This document shows, piece after piece, positions 8,969-17,773 of a stretch of DNA of 32,633 nt (position 1 is its first letter; each line of letters begins with the position of its first letter). The position numbers were made by a program, and so were the translations under genes. This stretch comes from Methylacidiphilales bacterium. GTDB lineage: Bacteria; Verrucomicrobiota; Verrucomicrobiia; Methylacidiphilales; UBA1321. The DNA lies in contig JAJSLI010000046.1 of NCBI GenBank assembly GCA_021272315.1, forward strand, positions 1 to 32,633, read 5' to 3'. A model generated the notes under the pieces. The model saw only the letters and a list, made by a program, of their open reading frames with translations, did not search any database and had not been told where the DNA came from.

Positions 8969-10276
8969 CTAATTGCGAACGATGCCTGCCGGGCGCTTGA
9001 GGCCGAAATGATCCCGCAGGGTGCGGCCTTCGTATTGAGTGCGGAAAAGACCACGGTTTTGCAGTTCCGGGATGACTTTCTCAAAAAACAGATCGCTAGT
9101 CTGCGGCTCGAGTTGGGGTATCAGGTTGAAACCATCCGCGCCGTCATTACGAAACCACTCCTCAATAAAATCTGCCACCTGCAAGGGGGTGCCGGTGATG
9201 GCAGCATGACCACGTCCGGCGTTGGTGCGATAAAGCAATTGCCGGATGGTGAGGGGGGCGCGACGGGCCGGATTGAGCACAGCTTCATGCCGGCTGCGGA
9301 TGCCGTCGATTTTGTCTTCAGAAATCGCCCGGTCGATGGGCACGGGGTCATCCAAATCGTAGTTGTTGAGATTGACCTCGAATCTTTGCGACAAAGCGTC
9401 CAAAGCCTTCTTCGTGTCGATGTAGCTGTTGAGTTCGCGCTCCAGCTCTTTCGCCTCCGCTTCCGTTTCGCCGATAAGAGGAGCCAGGCCGGGAAGAATC
9501 AGCAACTGGTCCGGTGTGCGTCCGTACTTGGCCAGACGAGACTTGAGATCAGCGTAAAATTTCTGGGCGGACTCGAGGCTCTGGTGCGCCGTATAAACGG
9601 CCTCACCATGTTTGGCGGCCATCTCCTTGCCCGTGTCCGAGGAACCCGATTGCAGGACGACGGGGTGTCCTTGCGGCGGTCGGGCCAGATTCAACGGCCC
9701 CTTCACGCTGTAATGCTTGCCGACGAAATTAATTTCGTGGATTCGTGATTCATCCACGTACCGGCCCGTCTTCTTATCCGGAAGAATGGCCCCGTCTTCC
9801 CAACTGTCCCAAAGGCGCTTGATGATTTCCACGGCCTCGTCACCCTCTTCATAGCGTTCACTGTGGCTGGGATGGCGACCTCGATTGAAGTTGTGGGCGG
9901 CTGAATCTGCGCCCGTCACGAAATTCCAACCCGCTCGGCCGCGGCTAAGGTGATCAAGCGAAGCAATCAGGCGAGCGATGTGATAAGGCTCGTTATAGAC
10001 CGTGGGTATCGTGTTGATCAGGCCGATGTGCGTGGTTTCGGCCGCAATGGCCGACAGTTGGGAAAAGGTATCGAGAGCGCTCGTCCGGCTGGAATAGAAC
10101 TCGGCCACAAAGAGAGCATCGAGCAGGGCCTTCTCGGCTTTCTTGGCTTCGGCGATCTGATATTCAATATCCATAACGGATTCAACCGGCGCGGAGGGGT
10201 GTCTCCAGGAAGCGCCGTGATGACCGGTGCGGCCGACGATGGCAACGAGGTGAACGTGACGGTGGGAAGTGCTCAT
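8969..10276 (-). CDS. LLM-class FMN-dependent monooxygenase, NtaA/SnaA/DszA type (copy 1)
   Basis: A TIM-barrel monooxygenase that uses reduced FMN supplied by a separate reductase. Family members cleave nitrilotriacetate, dibenzothiophene sulfone, dimethyl sulfide and related molecules. Seen: EPYHIARLIASLDHLS at about 96-111, GRAGWNFVT at 113-121, RYEEGDEAVE at about 141-150, LWDSWEDGAI and QSGSSDTG at 209-216, which forms the FMN phosphate site in relatives. Length 435 is typical. The start overlaps the stop of the second monooxygenase gene (ATGA). The nearby cysteine and methionine genes make desulfurisation of an organosulfur substrate the best inference, but C-N cleavage is possible. No flavin reductase lies in the window, so one must come from elsewhere. 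Confidence 0.9.
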   Translation of the reverse strand: MSTSHRHVHLVAIVGRTGHHGASWRHPSAPVESVMDIEYQIAEAKKAEKALLDALFVAEFYSSRTSALDTFSQLSAIAAETTHIGLINTIPTVYNEPYHIARLIASLDHLSRGRAGWNFVTGADSAAHNFNRGRHPSHSERYEEGDEAVEIIKRLWDSWEDGAILPDKKTGRYVDESRIHEINFVGKHYSVKGPLNLARPPQGHPVVLQSGSSDTGKEMAAKHGEAVYTAHQSLESAQKFYADLKSRLAKYGRTPDQLLILPGLAPLIGETEAEAKELERELNSYIDTKKALDALSQRFEVNLNNYDLDDPVPIDRAISEDKIDGIRSRHEAVLNPARRAPLTIRQLLYRTNAGRGHAAITGTPLQVADFIEEWFRNDGADGFNLIPQLEPQTSDLFFEKVIPELQNRGLFRTQYEGRTLRDHFGLKRPAGIVRN

Positions 10277-11616
10277 GCGGTAACCAAGTTTAATTTGTTG
10301 GTACTGCTTTTGGGTGAAGTGGAATGCGCGGGACGTTTTAACCTCAAGCGGTCGCGTAACGTACCGTTCTCGTAAGCCGTGCGAAAAAGACCTCGCCGCT
10401 GAAGTTCCGGAACAACGTGATCGATGAAGAGCTCCAGGTCGCGGGTGAAGACGCCCGGCATCAGGTTGAATCCGTCAGCCGCCTCCTTGACGAACCACGC
10501 TTCGATGAAATCAGCCAATTGTGCGGTGCTGCCAACAAAACTGGCGTGTCCCCGGCCGAGAGCATGGCGGCCCGCCAACTGGCGGATACTCAGTTTCTCG
10601 CGTTCGATCAAGTCAAGGATGAGCTGGTGACGGCTCCGAACCTGATCGACCTCACTTGCTTGTTTGGGATTTTCCAGGATGAGGGGCTGGTCCACGGGAT
10701 AATTCCGAAGATCGACGCCGAATCGTTTGGACAAGTTTGCGGCGAACTCCTGAAGATCAAGGTACGAGTTCAGTTCGGCTTCGCGTTCGCGTGCTTCCTG
10801 CTCGGTTCGGCCCAGTATAAAGCAAAGTCCCGGCAGGATCTTGATCGCCCCGGAAGGGCGGCCCTGACGGAGGACGCGCGCGTTGACGTCGGAATAAAAG
10901 GCGCGCGCTTCGTTGATCTCGTGTTGAGCGGTGAAGATGACTTCGGCCCATTTGGCGGCGTAGTCCCTCCCCTTGTCCGATGAACCCGACTGCACAAAGA
11001 CGGGATAGCCTTGAGGCGAACGGGAGACATTCAGCGGCCCTTTGACGGTATAATAGGAGCCGGCGTGGTTGATGTCGTGGATCTTGCTGTTGTCGTATTG
11101 GCGACCCGCCTTCTTGTCGTTCACGACCGCGTCATCCTCCCAGCTGTCCCACAGCTTGGTCACCACCTCGAGGTATTCATTGGCGATGTCATAACGTTCA
11201 TCATGTTCCGCCACCGGCTTGTTGCTGTAATTGACAGCGCCATTACCCCCGCTGGTAACGATATTCCACCCGGCCCGGCCCTTACTGATGTGGTCGAGCG
11301 AAGCGAAGCGTCGGGCGACATGGAACGGTTCGTTGTACGTGGTGTTGACCGTGGCAATCAGGCCGATGTGCTTGGTTTTCACCGCCAGGTAGGCCAGGAG
11401 CGTGAATGGCTCCAGCCACTTGGACAATCCGCCCTCGATGTCTGCGGCAAAGATTGCATCAAGCAGGCCCCTCTCGGAGAGCCGTGCAATATTGACCATA
11501 TAGTCGATATCGATACGCAGTTCGGGGTGATTATCCGCCAGCCGCCAGGCCGCATCGTGGTGGCCCGTCAGGTAAAGGAACGTATTGAGGTGAAGCTGAC
11601 GTTTGGATCCTGACAT
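10273..11616 (-). CDS. LLM-class FMN-dependent monooxygenase, NtaA/SnaA/DszA type (copy 2)
   Basis: A second enzyme of the same family, 447 residues, with all landmarks at the same positions: EPFHVARRFASLDHIS at about 96-111, GRAGWNIVT at 113-121, LWDSWEDDAV and QSGSSDKG at 209-216. The two copies are clearly related but well diverged, especially around residues 20-40 and 55-70 where substrate contacts are expected. They therefore look like a division of labour (sequential steps or two substrates) and not a recent duplication. The start is supported by AAGGAAA placed a few bases upstream. It is the first gene after the TonB-dependent receptor (48-base gap) and overlaps copy 1 by 4 bases. Confidence 0.9.
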   Translation of the reverse strand: MSGSKRQLHLNTFLYLTGHHDAAWRLADNHPELRIDIDYMVNIARLSERGLLDAIFAADIEGGLSKWLEPFTLLAYLAVKTKHIGLIATVNTTYNEPFHVARRFASLDHISKGRAGWNIVTSGGNGAVNYSNKPVAEHDERYDIANEYLEVVTKLWDSWEDDAVVNDKKAGRQYDNSKIHDINHAGSYYTVKGPLNVSRSPQGYPVFVQSGSSDKGRDYAAKWAEVIFTAQHEINEARAFYSDVNARVLRQGRPSGAIKILPGLCFILGRTEQEAREREAELNSYLDLQEFAANLSKRFGVDLRNYPVDQPLILENPKQASEVDQVRSRHQLILDLIEREKLSIRQLAGRHALGRGHASFVGSTAQLADFIEAWFVKEAADGFNLMPGVFTRDLELFIDHVVPELQRRGLFRTAYENGTLRDRLRLKRPAHSTSPKSSTNKLNLVTA

Positions 11617-11664
11617 GGTTTCCTTTCTTGGATGATGAAATGAAGTGGGAATTGGAATTTGAGG

Positions 11665-14040
11665 TTAGAATTTGTATTCAAAACCTCCGGTAACGTTGAA
11701 AACCTCCCCGGGCCAATAGACCGCCGTATCGACGCCATGGGCGTTGGAGGTCGCGTTAACCAAAGCCACGTAGTGGTCGTTCGTGATATTTTGTAAATCG
11801 ACGTAGACCTGCCAGTGGCCGGTCGGCGCTTTATATCCAACCTTCAGTCCCAGAAGGGCGTAAGAATTGGCATAGATCGTATTCGCATAATCGGCGGCAT
11901 ACTTGTACGGCACCCAAGTCACGTTCGGACCGATGTAAAAACCGCTATCGTGCTGAAAGACCAGTTCCGAATACGTACTGACCTGGGGAATGGCCGGCAG
12001 CTCGTTTTGACCGAACGCCGGATCATTGACGAAATGATTGTCCGACCAGGTCAGGGTATTGTTGAGCACCAGTTGGCTGGGAGTACGGGGAACGTTCGCC
12101 GCGCCGGAACTCAGAGCCTTGGGATCCGATTCCTTCGGATCAGGCGCCGAAAGACCGTCGTCCTGCCAAAGCGTCGTCTGAAGCCCAAATTCAACGCCTT
12201 GATGGGTGGTGGGAGTGGCATTACTGGTCTGATACACCCCCGAGCCGGGGGCCGTTTCCTGGACAAGAAGCTCATCGGTCACCCAAGAGTGGTAAAAGTC
12301 GACGCTTCCGGAAAAGATTCCCGACTTACCGCGGAAACCAACTTCGGCTGTTGTCGCAGTTTGTGCATGAAAACCTGCTGATTCCAGGCCCGGGGTCGTG
12401 GGGGTGAAGTGATTGGCAACTGTCGGCAAGCCGGTCACATAGGACGTCGACTGCGGAAATTCCACCGTCCGGGCAACATCACCATAGACCTGTAAATCGG
12501 GCTGGATGTCATAGCGCACCCCAAAGCGAGGCGCGTAGTCGGTATACGACTGTCCGGCCCAGCCAATCGGCGAACCCTCTTGCCCGGCTTGTCGGTCGGC
12601 ATAAAGGAGTGAGATTCCAGGGCTTAACCACAGGTTTGGGAATACCTCCAAATCATGATTAAAATTCAAGGTTACATTGCTTCCCCGCAGGTCCTGGCTG
12701 GTCAGCACCTGTCCATTCAGCGTTGAGGGCGCGCGGGCAATGACTTCACGGTTGCCATCCAAGATGGTCTGCGCGTTGAGGGAAATATCGGTATCAGCCG
12801 TAAGACCAAAAATCTGGTCGTGCCGCTGGTAATCAAGAACCGAGGCGAAGTCGTCCGTCTCGTCCTTCTGGCTGGTGTTGTTGTTGGCAATCGGAGCAAG
12901 GAGATAAAGAAATTCCGCGCTCTGGTGCTTGAATTGCAGGTTAAGGTTCAGGGATGAATCCGGATCGATCTGATACTTGGTTTCATCCTGGGCGATATAG
13001 GTACCATTGGCCCGCTGCCAGAGGTTAAAGGGCGCCACGGTCTTTGGGTTAACCTGTGTTGGATTGCTTTCCACTTGGGCCAGGGTCAATTGCTGCGGAT
13101 TCCGTGCATCCTGCTCGGCATAAAAGAACGAAAACCGAGTCGTGAGATCGGAATCGAAGTGATAGCCGGCAGTTACGTAGGCGCGATTGGCGAAGGACGT
13201 AGAGTTTTGGCGGAAGCCGTCGGTATAAGCATCGACAAAACTGGCCGCGTAATCCCAGTTGCCGATCACCTGCCCGGTACTAACTTCGTCCTTGCGGTAG
13301 CCGTAACTGCCAAACTCGTTGTGTGTCTCGAAAAGAGAAGCCTGTGCCCCGGTAAGGCTGACGAAGTTAATGCCTCCGCCCAGTCGCAGAGCACCGAGGG
13401 AACCCGAATCCGCGGAGCCTCCACGGAGAACCTCCGTGTAATCGTAGAACCACGGTTCGACGGACTCGAAGGGATAGGCGGCAGGGGACGTTATGGGCAA
13501 TCCGTTTACGAACAGGTCAACTCCCTTTGGATTATTGCCGAAAGGCCCACCTGTCAGGGCGACTCCGGTTCCGCGAATCGATAGATTCAATTCAGAGCCA
13601 TTTCCAGAAGCCTCCTGAGCGACGACACCGGGAACGCCTTTGAGAAGATCGGCCGCATTTGAAATGGAACCTTTCAGGTCTTGGGAACGAACCAAGCTGG
13701 TGCCGCCGGTGATTTGATTTAGTTGTGCCTGGGCAATATCCGATGGCGTCAACGTTGTTCCCGTAACAACCACTCGCTGGAGAGTGGCTGTATTGGTAGA
13801 ACTCGATTGGGAAGGTGAAGCGGCGGCAGTTCCGGATGATGATGCAGTCGGTTTCGTGGCACCCGTAGCAGAGGATAAAGATGTCGATTGATTCTGGGGC
13901 GTCGTTCCATTCGAGTTATTGGTCGCTTGCTGCGCAAAACTAAAATCTGTGGCCAAGGTCAGCGCAACCATTCCCGCGACGATACTTTTCCCCCAAAGCT
14001 TCAAGTGAAGCCGGGGCCTGATCAACTGACTTTCTTTCAT
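11665..14040 (-). CDS. TonB-dependent outer-membrane receptor
   Basis: A gated 22-strand outer-membrane barrel that imports a scarce ligand using energy from TonB. Seen: a signal peptide ending near FSFAQQA, a low-complexity Ser/Thr/Asn/Gln linker of about 50 residues, a TonB-box-like RVVVTGT, the plug domain (SISNAADLLKGVPGVV, then LSIRGTG, then VDLFVNGLPI), and a barrel ending GGFEYKF with a terminal aromatic residue. The start is placed at the fourth codon of the longest frame. The AAGGA ribosome site touches the upstream ATG (14049) but sits 9 bases before this one. It is the promoter-proximal gene of the minus operon and is divergent from exbB-exbD-tonB. The ligand is unknown. The operon content suggests an organosulfur molecule and not a siderophore. 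Confidence 0.93.
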   Translation of the reverse strand: MKESQLIRPRLHLKLWGKSIVAGMVALTLATDFSFAQQATNNSNGTTPQNQSTSLSSATGATKPTASSSGTAAASPSQSSSTNTATLQRVVVTGTTLTPSDIAQAQLNQITGGTSLVRSQDLKGSISNAADLLKGVPGVVAQEASGNGSELNLSIRGTGVALTGGPFGNNPKGVDLFVNGLPITSPAAYPFESVEPWFYDYTEVLRGGSADSGSLGALRLGGGINFVSLTGAQASLFETHNEFGSYGYRKDEVSTGQVIGNWDYAASFVDAYTDGFRQNSTSFANRAYVTAGYHFDSDLTTRFSFFYAEQDARNPQQLTLAQVESNPTQVNPKTVAPFNLWQRANGTYIAQDETKYQIDPDSSLNLNLQFKHQSAEFLYLLAPIANNNTSQKDETDDFASVLDYQRHDQIFGLTADTDISLNAQTILDGNREVIARAPSTLNGQVLTSQDLRGSNVTLNFNHDLEVFPNLWLSPGISLLYADRQAGQEGSPIGWAGQSYTDYAPRFGVRYDIQPDLQVYGDVARTVEFPQSTSYVTGLPTVANHFTPTTPGLESAGFHAQTATTAEVGFRGKSGIFSGSVDFYHSWVTDELLVQETAPGSGVYQTSNATPTTHQGVEFGLQTTLWQDDGLSAPDPKESDPKALSSGAANVPRTPSQLVLNNTLTWSDNHFVNDPAFGQNELPAIPQVSTYSELVFQHDSGFYIGPNVTWVPYKYAADYANTIYANSYALLGLKVGYKAPTGHWQVYVDLQNITNDHYVALVNATSNAHGVDTAVYWPGEVFNVTGGFEYKF

Positions 14041-14103
14041 GTGGTTCATTCCTTCTCGGTTTTAGGTTTTAGCCCTCTGCGCTTGGCGTGAGAGCTTCAT
14101 TAA

Positions 14104-14146
14104 TCTATTTAGCCGATAGGAATAGAGTAATATGGGGCGCTGTCAA
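14104..14146 (-). promoter_or_regulatory. Candidate promoter and operator of the receptor operon
   Basis: On the minus strand a perfect -35 TTGACA (14141-14146) is followed 16 bases later by a weaker -10, TATTCC (14119-14124). An inverted repeat TCTATT / AATAGA (14104-14109 and 14121-14126) covers the -10. The plus-strand AATCTATTTA at 14102-14111 belongs to the motif shared with other sulfur-gene upstream regions. This is a placement by eye and no transcript data exist. Confidence 0.45.
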
Positions 14147-14307
14147 ACAGTTTTTTGCACAGGCGCAGTAGAAACCTGAATAGTTTGTCGATCCACATGA
14201 ACCTTACGATAAACGAGTTATGTTGTTATTGATGCCGATTAAAAGTGGCCTGAAAATAATTCCTTATCCACATTATGCCCTAACTGCCGCATCTTTTTAG
14301 TTGCCGA

Positions 14308-14335
14308 TTAGTTTTAGATATAGTATGCCTATAAT
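14308..14335 (+). promoter_or_regulatory. Candidate promoter and operator of exbB-exbD-tonB
   Basis: A consensus -10 TATAAT lies at 14330-14335 with a weak -35 TTAGTT at 14308-14313 (16-base spacer). An inverted repeat TATAG-N5-CTATA (14319-14333) overlaps the -10, as expected for a repressor site. The rest of the 348-base divergent gap (14041-14388) is AT-rich, and I see no gene in it. Confidence 0.45.
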
Positions 14336-14388
14336 AATACTAGGATAAAACACCTGTATTGAACTAATAACTCCAACTCCGACAAAAC

Positions 14389-15063
14389 ATGACCGATAAT
14401 CTTGTAATACAGTACTTCGTGAAGGGAGGTTGGATCATGTGGTTGATCCTTCCGGTTTCCCTGGTCACCGTGAGCGTTATATTGGAGCGTGCCCTTTGGT
14501 GGAATGCCCATCGACGCACGCGCAACAGCGCCAAGCTGGACCAGGTCTTTGGCTACCTTGAAGACGGCAATGTGGTCGATGCGTCAACTGTGGCCCGCCA
14601 ATCGCACGATCCACGGCTTCAGGTTATTTATCATGGCCTGAACCATCATCATGCCTCTCTCGAAGGCGCACTGCAAATCGCGGCCGGAATCGAGATCGAA
14701 CGAGCCGGCCGGTTCCTGGTCGTGCTCGACACGATCGTCACGCTGGCGCCACTGCTTGGGTTGTTGGGCACAGTCACCGGCTTAATGCGGGCTTTCTTCA
14801 AGCTCGGCGATACAGAACTTTCCGAACAGGCCATTACCGGCGGTATCGCCGAGGCGCTCATTGCCACGGCCTGCGGCTTGTCCATCGCGGTTGTTGCCTT
14901 GATTGCGCTAAATTACTTTTCGGCACGCGTGGCAAAGTTTCAGTTCGAGTTACAAACAGCCGCGACCAATACCGAAGTGCTTCTCCGTACTGCCCTAGCC
15001 ACCCGCGAAGAAGCGGCAAGAGAAAAGTGGATTGGTGCAACTCCGATTGAACCGGCAGCATGA
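14389..15063 (+). CDS. exbB: ExbB-like proton channel subunit (MotA/TolQ/ExbB family)
   Basis: Inner-membrane subunit that, with ExbD, turns proton flow into TonB movement. Seen: a first membrane helix at about 14-32, a cytoplasmic domain, then two long hydrophobic helices. The family signature lies at about residues 115-150 (LDTIVTLAPLLGLLGTVTGLM, then AITGGIAEALIATACGL). Length 224 is normal. It begins a three-gene operon whose next gene overlaps it by ATGA, and it is divergent from the receptor gene, so it most likely serves that receptor. TolQ or a generic ExbB are the alternatives. The neighbouring ExbD and TonB favour ExbB. Confidence 0.93.
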   Translation: MTDNLVIQYFVKGGWIMWLILPVSLVTVSVILERALWWNAHRRTRNSAKLDQVFGYLEDGNVVDASTVARQSHDPRLQVIYHGLNHHHASLEGALQIAAGIEIERAGRFLVVLDTIVTLAPLLGLLGTVTGLMRAFFKLGDTELSEQAITGGIAEALIATACGLSIAVVALIALNYFSARVAKFQFELQTAATNTEVLLRTALATREEAAREKWIGATPIEPAA

Positions 15064-15602
15064 AGATCATTTCACCTTTGCCCACCCGACGCGGTCGCCT
15101 GGAGATTATTCCGCTGATCGACATCATGTTCTTTCTGCTCGCGGCCTTCATGCTGGTGAGCATCGACAAGATTAGAGTGAAGTCGCTCAAGGTGAACCTG
15201 CCGACGAATGTGCCGACCGCTCAAATTGAGAAGAAGGAAGATTTCCTTTCCGTCTCGGTCAACACCGATGGTCAGGTACAGCTCGAAAAGGACCTGATCA
15301 AGGACAAGCAGACCTTGCTGGCTCGACTGCAACAGCTATACGTCCAGAACAAGGATCAAAAATTCCTCATCTCAGCGGATAAAGATGCCCGCAATGGGGA
15401 CGTGATCGCCGTGTTGGGAGAATTGCGCGCGGCGGGCTTCCAGAAAGTGGCGTTTAGCATCTGCAGTACTACCGAAGTCCCGGGTTCAGCGCAGGTGCCA
15501 CCATTACCATCGGCCCTTGGGAACATACCGGGTTCGCCCGTGTCAGCCCCTGCGCTGGCACCACCACCAGATGTCCCAGCTGAAGGCGGCGCTCATCCTT
15601 AG
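15060..15602 (+). CDS. exbD: ExbD-like proton channel subunit
   Basis: Partner of ExbB with one membrane helix (about residues 16-36) and a periplasmic domain. The helix carries the essential aspartate at D21 in PLIDIMFF, equivalent to Asp25 of E. coli ExbD. The periplasmic part (about 45-140) has the ExbD/TolR fold pattern, including LISADKDARNGDVIAVL. A proline/alanine-rich tail of about 40 residues extends it to 180, longer than the usual 140 or so. The start codon overlaps the exbB stop by 4 bases. Confidence 0.92.
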   Translation: MKIISPLPTRRGRLEIIPLIDIMFFLLAAFMLVSIDKIRVKSLKVNLPTNVPTAQIEKKEDFLSVSVNTDGQVQLEKDLIKDKQTLLARLQQLYVQNKDQKFLISADKDARNGDVIAVLGELRAAGFQKVAFSICSTTEVPGSAQVPPLPSALGNIPGSPVSAPALAPPPDVPAEGGAHP

Positions 15603-15620
15603 TCTAATTCCATAATCCCC

Positions 15621-16277
15621 ATGGCTCATCCCGCCAGCCTCACGCGTTATCCAGCAGAGCAGATTTATCTTCGCCACGGGGCGACTGCATCCCTAGGGCT
15701 GCATCTTCTCGTCGCTGGAACTATTGTCCTGATCGCGTTCTTGACTCACGTCAAAACGATCGAGCAATTGATGGCCGAGGGAGGTTCCATCGCGCAGAGC
15801 GGTCCCGCGCCCGAAGAAAACATCGAGGTGGAATTGCGGCCCGATGATCTGCCCCCGCCTCCACCCACGGTAAACCCCGAGTTCATCAATCAGGTGGAAT
15901 TACCGAAACCCGTGGTGGTTCCGCCTCCGCCGGTCATTGTGCCACCCCCCAAGCCGGTCGTCGTTAATAAGCCGCGTTACACCGCACCCAAGGCAACCGG
16001 GACAGGCGAATCGGCCAACATTTCCCACCTAGTGGTGGGCAGTAGCGGATTTCCCCAACCTGGCTACCCCTATGAGGCGGAGGTGCATCATCAGACCGGA
16101 ACTGTTTTCGTGGGCATCCAATTCGATGCCCAGGGCAATGCAGGCGACGTTGAGGTCATAGGATCAAGCGGGGTGTCGATTCTCGATTCATCCACGCGGA
16201 GCTTCATTCGGTCTCACTGGCATAATGAAAACTTCGCCGGGCAACACGTTACCGTGCCGGTCGAATACAGATTGTAG
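15621..16277 (+). CDS. tonB: TonB energy-transducing protein
   Basis: The protein that spans the periplasm and pulls on the receptor plug. Seen: an N-terminal membrane anchor at about 22-42, a proline-rich periplasm-spanning segment at about 75-117 with PPPPP and VVVPPPPVIVPPP runs, and a C-terminal TonB domain of about 85 residues ending VPVEYRL. The length of 218 is typical. The gene lies 18 bases after exbD. It converges on the Rrf2 gene with a 22-base gap, in which I see no convincing terminator. Confidence 0.9.
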   Translation: MAHPASLTRYPAEQIYLRHGATASLGLHLLVAGTIVLIAFLTHVKTIEQLMAEGGSIAQSGPAPEENIEVELRPDDLPPPPPTVNPEFINQVELPKPVVVPPPPVIVPPPKPVVVNKPRYTAPKATGTGESANISHLVVGSSGFPQPGYPYEAEVHHQTGTVFVGIQFDAQGNAGDVEVIGSSGVSILDSSTRSFIRSHWHNENFAGQHVTVPVEYRL

Positions 16278-16299
16278 CAAATAGCTTCCCGCCGGGCGT

Positions 16300-16758
16300 T
16301 CAAATCTGGTACTCGATTCCCGGTGGCGACTGGCTCAACTGTTGTGCTTTTATCATGAGTTGATCGAGCGTTGTGTTGTCGAGAATCTTTGCGGTACTGT
16401 CCCGCACTTCTTTCATGATCCAGCGGATCACGCATTGCTTTTCATCCGGGCAGTCGTCGCAACGGGCGTAAGCGGTCTGGCTAACGCACGGGACGGCGGC
16501 CAGGGGCCCGTCGATCAGGCGAATGACTCGGCTCAGCGCGATTGTGTCGGGAGAACGCTCCATGAAATAACCACCCTCCTTACCCTTGCGACTCTGGAGA
16601 ATCCCTTCATTGCGAAGGTCGAGTAAAATAGCCTCGAGAAATTTTCGCGGGATATTGAGCTCTTCGGAAATATCACGGATCTGAATCGGCCCCTTGCCCT
16701 GAAGCTGGGCCAGGTGAACCAAGGCCCGAATCCCATATTTCGCCCGCTTCGATAGCAT
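16300..16758 (-). CDS. Rrf2-family transcriptional regulator with a four-cysteine cluster
   Basis: A small winged-helix DNA-binding regulator (152 residues). The N-terminus MLSKRAKYGIRALVHLA and the DISEELNIPRKFLEAILLDLR helix-turn-helix (about 29-49) are classic Rrf2, followed by the wing SRKGKEGGY. Cysteines at 91, 100, 103 and 109 form C-X8-C-X2-C-X5-C, in the place where IscR and NsrR bind an iron-sulfur cluster, although the spacing differs. Relatives include CymR, the cysteine-metabolism repressor of Firmicutes. It lies 88 bases behind serine acetyltransferase on the same strand and is the only transcription regulator in the window. It is therefore the natural candidate to control the sulfur genes here, which is inference. 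Confidence 0.9.
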   Translation of the reverse strand: MLSKRAKYGIRALVHLAQLQGKGPIQIRDISEELNIPRKFLEAILLDLRNEGILQSRKGKEGGYFMERSPDTIALSRVIRLIDGPLAAVPCVSQTAYARCDDCPDEKQCVIRWIMKEVRDSTAKILDNTTLDQLMIKAQQLSQSPPGIEYQI

Positions 16759-16846
16759 GAGTGGAGGTTAAGTATTCCGTTCCCGAAGCGCAAGAAGCAG
16801 GGTGAGTTCCTTCGTTATTATGTTCGCGTGGATCAAGTCATTGCCT

Positions 16847-17773
16847 TCAGATCGACCACTCCTGGGGAGCTTCCTGGTCTTCATTCCCTTTCGCCGATTT
16901 GTCGAGGATGGAAAGTTGTTTTGCTTCCTGTACGACAAGAGAATTCGCCGGGACACTATGCATGAGGAAGACATTAGCTCCGATGGTTGAATTTTCGCCG
17001 ATGACAGTTTCGCCGCCGAGGATGGTAGAGTTGGGGTAGATCGTCACGTTGTCCCGCACCTCGGGATGGCGTTTCCCGCCTTTCACAATCTGGCCTTTTT
17101 CATCCTTGGCGAAGCTGCGGGCACCGAGGGTCACACCATGATAGAGCTTTACCCGGTTGCCGATTCGGCAGGTTTCACCCACGACCAGACCTGTACCGTG
17201 GTCGATGAAGAAATGGGAGCCGATCCTCGCTCCGGGATGGATGTCGATGCCGGTACGGCTGTGCGCCCACTCGGTCATCATGCGGGGAATGATCGGGACC
17301 TCCGATTGGTAGAGGCGGTGCGCCAGTCGCTGGATGGAGATGGCTTCAATGCAGGGATAGGAAAGGATAATTTCCTCGCGGCTGAGCGCGGCCGGGTCGC
17401 CCTCGTAAGCGGTCTGGATATCGGTATGCAGCAAATGGCGAATTTCCGGCAGGTCTTTGCAAAATTTGAGCAGGATCGGCTTAGTCCGTCCCGTGGGCCG
17501 GTGCGGGTCGCCGATGCGGACACTTTTGCGCACCTGGGTTTCGAGCTGTTTTAAAACGCCTGATAGGCGTTGCTCGGTGAGATCGAATACGGTGTGCCGG
17601 TGGATCGCGTCATCATCGTGAAAGCCGGGAAAGAGAATGCGGAGCAACTCCTCGCAAATTACGCCGACCGCCCGCTTGGATGGCATGTTATGGACATCCT
17701 GGTTGTTGAGCCCTCCCAATTGGTCGTAGGAGGCCACAACGTCCAAAACGATCTGTTTCCAGGATTCATCCAT
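16847..17773 (-). CDS. Serine O-acetyltransferase
   Basis: Makes O-acetylserine from serine and acetyl-CoA, the carbon acceptor for sulfide in cysteine synthesis. Seen: an alpha-helical N-terminal domain, then a left-handed hexapeptide-repeat domain with DIHPGARIG and DHGTGLVVGET. D177 and H192 match the catalytic pair of E. coli CysE (Asp143 and His158). The chain ends in isoleucine (EWSI), as CysE does when its tail docks into cysteine synthase. The start is set at the ATG giving MDESWKQIV (308 residues). The frame stays open 126 codons further upstream, but that extension runs through the divergent promoter region and across the DUF2292 gene and looks non-coding. It resembles the EpsC/SrpH type linked to family 2 encapsulins in other bacteria. 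Confidence 0.92.
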   Translation of the reverse strand: MDESWKQIVLDVVASYDQLGGLNNQDVHNMPSKRAVGVICEELLRILFPGFHDDDAIHRHTVFDLTEQRLSGVLKQLETQVRKSVRIGDPHRPTGRTKPILLKFCKDLPEIRHLLHTDIQTAYEGDPAALSREEIILSYPCIEAISIQRLAHRLYQSEVPIIPRMMTEWAHSRTGIDIHPGARIGSHFFIDHGTGLVVGETCRIGNRVKLYHGVTLGARSFAKDEKGQIVKGGKRHPEVRDNVTIYPNSTILGGETVIGENSTIGANVFLMHSVPANSLVVQEAKQLSILDKSAKGNEDQEAPQEWSI

